Source of the DNA: an uncultured Ruminococcus sp.
GTDB taxonomy: Bacteria; Bacillota; Clostridia; Oscillospirales; CAG-272
Direction: 5' to 3'
NCBI GenBank assembly: GCA_902762505.1
Contig: CACWOQ010000019.1
Span: 1 to 52,187, forward strand
DNA: 52,187 nucleotides
Below, piece by piece: positions 49,088 to 52,187 of the stretch. Position 1 is the stretch's first letter; every line of letters begins with the position of its first letter. The translations under genes and the position numbers were made by a program. The notes under the pieces were generated by a model. That model saw nothing but the letters and a program-made list of their open reading frames with translations. It searched no databases and had not been told where the DNA came from.

Positions 49088-51472
49088 TTATTTGAGCATA
49101 ACGACGGTCACTCCGGTGTCGCCTTCGCCCCAGGCTCCGTCACGGTAGCCCTTGACGCGCGGATCGCGTTTGAGTTTCAGTCTGAGCTGTTCGCGCAGCT
49201 TGCCGGTGCCCTTTCCGTGGATCAGGCTCACCTGTCCGAGGCGGCAGACGATCGCGTCGTCGAGATATTTGTCGACGTCGACCCACGCCTCTTCACCGTT
49301 CATTCCGCGCAGATCTATCTCCGGGCTGATCGTCCTCGGCGCTGTTTCCTTTACCTTCGGTTTTTCCTTTTTGCTCTTGTCGGCGCGTTTCGTATACTCG
49401 TCGCCTAAACGTATATCCGAAAGCGACACCTTCATTTTGAGCATACCGGATTCCACGGACACGGCTCCGTTCTTGTCCGGTGCCGAGCGGACGACGGCGT
49501 TTGTTTTAAGCTTCTTTACGTATACCGTCTCGCCTATATCCGGTGTTCTCGGAAGAACGTATCCGTCGTCGACTTGGTCTAACGAGGCGCTGTCGTACTC
49601 GTCGAGCTTCGAGCGTATGTCCTGTCTCGAAGCCGAGAGCGCCGCCGCGCGTTCCTCCTTGCTTTTCTTCTTGTTTGCACGGTCGAGCTCCGCGTAAATG
49701 AACTCAGCGGAGGCTCTTGCGGATTCAACGGTCTTCCTCGCCTGCTCTTTCGCCTTTTCAAGTTCTTTTTCGGCGCGTGCGAGCGCTTCATCGGCTTCCG
49801 CCATGCGCTTTTCGGCGTATTCCTCCGCGTTTCTTCTCTTTTCTTCCGCCTGCTCGCGCGCCTCGTTCATCGCGTTTCTCTGCTCCTCGAGCTTTGAGAT
49901 AACGCTCTCGAACCGTTTGCTGTCGGATCTTACCGAGCCCTCGGCGCGTTCGATCACGCTTTCGGGCAAGCCGAGGCGCTGCGCAATGGCGAAGGCGTTC
50001 GACCGTCCGGGCGCACCGATCATGAGCCTGTACGTGGGACGGAGAGTATCTATGTCAAATTCACACGACGCGTTTGTGACTCCGGGCGTGTCGACGGCGT
50101 ACGCTTTAAGCTCGGCGTAATGCGTCGTCGCTATGCAGAGCGCGCCTCTCTGACGCACCTCTTCAAGTATCGATACGGCGAGCGCCGCGCCTTCGACCGG
50201 ATCGGTACCGGCGCCGAGCTCGTCGAATATGACGAGGGTGTCCGACGTTATCGCCTCGAGCATACCGACGATATTCACCATATGAGCCGAAAACGTCGAA
50301 AGCGACTGTTCGATCGACTGCTCGTCGCCGATATCCGCCATTATGCCGTCGAACACGCAGAGAGACGAGCCTTCCGCGCACGGGATATGTAGACCGGACT
50401 GCGCCATCATGACGAGCAGTCCGACCGTTTTTTCCGAAACGGTCTTGCCGCCGGTATTCGGTCCCGTGATGACGAGCGTGTCGAACGTATCGCCGAGCGT
50501 TACGGTTATGGGAACGACCTTTTCGGGATCGAGCAGGGGGTGGCGCGCTTTGTTGAGGACCACGCACCGTTTCTCCGTGTATTCCGGCTTTACCGCGTCC
50601 ATCCTTATCGCGAGCTTGCCGCGCGCGAAGGCGTACGACAGGTATACGAGATTCAGGTAATTAAGCCTTATTGCACCCGATCTCTCGGCGATCTGCGACG
50701 AAAAATCGTACAGGATCTTTTCGATCTCCGTGGATTCGGCGCGTTCCAGCACCTTGAGCTCGTTGTTCGCGTCGACCGCGGCGACCGGCTCGATGAACAG
50801 CGTGGCGCCGGAGGACGAGGTGTCGTGAACAAGCCCCTTGATCTCGTTTTTGTATTCCGCTTTGACGGGTATGACGTATCTGCCGTTGCGGAGCGTGATT
50901 ATGTTTTCCTGCAGATATTTCGCGTAGGCTTCGCCCGTCACGTATTTCTGCAGCGTTTCTCTTATTTTATTGTTCGCGGCGCGGATCTTGCGTCTGATCT
51001 CGGACAGGGCGGGGCTCGCGTCGTCGGCGATCATGTCCTCGCTTATTATCGCGGAGGTGATCCGTCTTTCAAGCTCCCGGTCGGGGATAAGCCGTTCAAA
51101 GACCTCGTCAAGACACGTTTCGTACTTGCGGTCTGTTTTATAGTATTCCGACACGCCGCGTACGGTTCGCAGAACGTTCGCGCAGTCGAGCAGCTCGCGC
51201 GCGGACAGCATGGCGCCTTTATCCGCACGGTCGAGCATAGGCGTCACGTCGCGGACGGATCCGAACGACGGCTCGCCCTTATTGACGTAAAGCCGTGCGG
51301 CGTCCGCCGTCTCGTTCTGAAGAGCATTTATCTTTACCGGATTGTCCCACGGCTCCGTCTGAAGACACGCCTGCTTGCCGCCCTCCGTCGTCGCGCATTC
51401 GGCGAGCATTTCGAGGATCCGGTCGAACTGAAGCGTCTTCGCGGCTTTCTTAAATCTTTCGTTATCGTACAT
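49088..51472 (-). CDS. mutS2: Endonuclease MutS2
   Basis: 794 residues, full length. MutS core with Walker A GPNTGGKT (337-344), the DELGAGTDP Walker B box and the QRGALCIATTHYAELK switch; a long charged coiled-coil arm (about 520-625) and a C-terminal Smr nuclease domain (about 715-794; EIDLRGMNGEEAW, LIHGKGTGKLREQL). MutS2 suppresses recombination and, in Bacillus, helps rescue collided ribosomes. It begins 4 bases after the recO stop. No mismatch-repair MutL partner is expected. Confidence 0.96.
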   Translation of the reverse strand: MYDNERFKKAAKTLQFDRILEMLAECATTEGGKQACLQTEPWDNPVKINALQNETADAARLYVNKGEPSFGSVRDVTPMLDRADKGAMLSARELLDCANVLRTVRGVSEYYKTDRKYETCLDEVFERLIPDRELERRITSAIISEDMIADDASPALSEIRRKIRAANNKIRETLQKYVTGEAYAKYLQENIITLRNGRYVIPVKAEYKNEIKGLVHDTSSSGATLFIEPVAAVDANNELKVLERAESTEIEKILYDFSSQIAERSGAIRLNYLNLVYLSYAFARGKLAIRMDAVKPEYTEKRCVVLNKARHPLLDPEKVVPITVTLGDTFDTLVITGPNTGGKTVSEKTVGLLVMMAQSGLHIPCAEGSSLCVFDGIMADIGDEQSIEQSLSTFSAHMVNIVGMLEAITSDTLVIFDELGAGTDPVEGAALAVSILEEVRQRGALCIATTHYAELKAYAVDTPGVTNASCEFDIDTLRPTYRLMIGAPGRSNAFAIAQRLGLPESVIERAEGSVRSDSKRFESVISKLEEQRNAMNEAREQAEEKRRNAEEYAEKRMAEADEALARAEKELEKAKEQARKTVESARASAEFIYAELDRANKKKSKEERAAALSASRQDIRSKLDEYDSASLDQVDDGYVLPRTPDIGETVYVKKLKTNAVVRSAPDKNGAVSVESGMLKMKVSLSDIRLGDEYTKRADKSKKEKPKVKETAPRTISPEIDLRGMNGEEAWVDVDKYLDDAIVCRLGQVSLIHGKGTGKLREQLRLKLKRDPRVKGYRDGAWGEGDTGVTVVMLK

Positions 51473-51476
51473 ATCG

Positions 51477-52187
51477 TTAAAGTTTTGTCATTTCTTTATA
51501 AAAATCGAGTGTTTTATAACTTCTTTCAAGATGGTTGAGAAGATACTTTTCGGATATCTCGCCGAGTCTGCGGCGGATCGCCGGATCGGCGGGGAGTGAG
51601 AACATTCTGTTCCGGTCCGCGTTGATTATCCTGTCGGCGGCGTACGCTTCGGCTCCGGTCATCATGACTATGATCCTCGCCGTGCGCGTTATTTCGCTCA
51701 TACGCTCGTCCTCCTCGCCGCGGCCGCAGTCACGGCAGACAAGCTCGCCGTTCATTACGTCGAGATAATACCAGTCCTTACCAGCGGCGCCGCATCTGGC
51801 GCAGCACGACAGATCGGGATTTATGCCGAGTACCTCAGTCATCCGCAGCTCGAACACGGTTTTCACGTCGTCCGGCGCGTATTTGCCCTCGGAGAGGACG
51901 TGGAGGCAGTTGAGCGTGAGACGCAGCGCTTCCTCCGCGGGCTCACCGTCGACCGTTACGTCGGCGAGGACCTCGCAGACGTAATCCGCCAGGCACATTG
52001 CGTTAATATTTTTCTGCAATCCGAAGAACGACGATTTCGGCGTCGCCTCCTGTAAGATATTAAGCTTGTCCGACGTGTTGACTACGAAATCGCCGTACGT
52101 GAATTTGAGCGACGCCGCCATGAATTTGCTTTTTATCTGACGGCTTCCGCGGGCGTAAACGTACATTTTCCCGAACCGGCGTGTTAT
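51477..52187 (-). CDS. recO: DNA repair protein RecO, 5' end outside the window
   Basis: The frame is open to the window edge; the bases before the ATG at 52166 still read RRFGK in frame, which matches the usual RecO text before YARGSR, so the N-terminal OB domain is cut off and the ATG is internal. The visible 236 residues hold the end of the OB fold (YARGSRQIKSKF), the helical domain and a four-cysteine zinc site CARCGAAGKDWYY...CRDCGRG. RecO loads RecA with RecR. Followed by mutS2 with a 4-base gap. Confidence 0.93.
   Translation of the reverse strand: MTRRFGKMYVYARGSRQIKSKFMAASLKFTYGDFVVNTSDKLNILQEATPKSSFFGLQKNINAMCLADYVCEVLADVTVDGEPAEEALRLTLNCLHVLSEGKYAPDDVKTVFELRMTEVLGINPDLSCCARCGAAGKDWYYLDVMNGELVCRDCGRGEEDERMSEITRTARIIVMMTGAEAYAADRIINADRNRMFSLPADPAIRRRLGEISEKYLLNHLERSYKTLDFYKEMTKL

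Noticed and set aside
50540..51538. 332-residue plus-strand frame opposite mutS2
   Set aside because: Antisense shadow; Arg-rich with no start signal.

Overview
The window looks like chromosomal DNA of a Gram-positive anaerobe of the Clostridia, probably a rod-shaped gut or rumen lineage. Signs are strong GGAGG-type ribosome sites, sigma-A promoters (TTGACA, 17 bp, TATAAT), a long-form hibernation factor, MecA- and OhrR-like proteins, MreB, MutS2, MEP-pathway IspE, BspA-type leucine-rich repeats, a cohesin/dockerin pair and a TnpV remnant. No lipopolysaccharide or outer-membrane gene is seen. The species cannot be named from the sequence alone.

Layout. 1-230: dispersed repeat. 236-8536 (minus strand): lipoprotein, asnA, ispE, a membrane-anchored cohesin protein and a very large BspA-like/dockerin protein split by a one-base frameshift. 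8635-15138 (minus): one probable operon hpf - nagZ-like - thyA - DHFR/GpsA-like fusion - mreB - solute-binding lipoprotein, closed by a strong terminator. 15270-17157 (minus): a sugar-mutarotase-like protein and a metal/cobalamin-type binding lipoprotein. 17278-19333 (plus): MecA-like adaptor, family-4 uracil-DNA glycosylase, AEC transporter. 19420-20750 (minus): ybaK and a sugar-phosphate isomerase-like gene.

20986-25935: an AT-rich 4.87-kb island flanked by 80-bp direct repeats whose right copy contains the last codons of guaA. It carries a 1095-residue secreted protein ending in an archaemetzincin-like zinc protease domain, a small lipoprotein and the C-terminal stub of a TnpV transposon protein. 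guaA encodes only the ATP-pyrophosphatase part of GMP synthetase. 27094-36156: two membrane proteins, tRNA-Ala, an orphan gene, a glycosidase-like protein, a TSCPD protein, a CDF metal exporter with an OhrR-like regulator, tRNA-Trp and tRNA-Met, a NERD-domain protein, a methyltransferase remnant and a YfcE-like phosphodiesterase.

36287-38356: secreted glycosidase-like lipoprotein. 38507-48987 (minus): a sugar and cell-envelope cluster with an acidic protein, rhaB, two tandem CapA-like lipoproteins, a disrupted SIS isomerase, prs, a small unknown protein, PqqD-like protein, PHP phosphatase, hexosamine-kinase-like APH protein and an LCP ligase. 49088-52187 (minus): mutS2 and recO, the latter cut by the window edge.

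The best leads are the guaA island with its protease, the DHFR/GpsA-like fusion (whose junction lies on an A6 run where one base fewer would stop translation), the cohesin/dockerin gene pair, the GuaA protein without a glutaminase domain, and several gene remnants or frame breaks.
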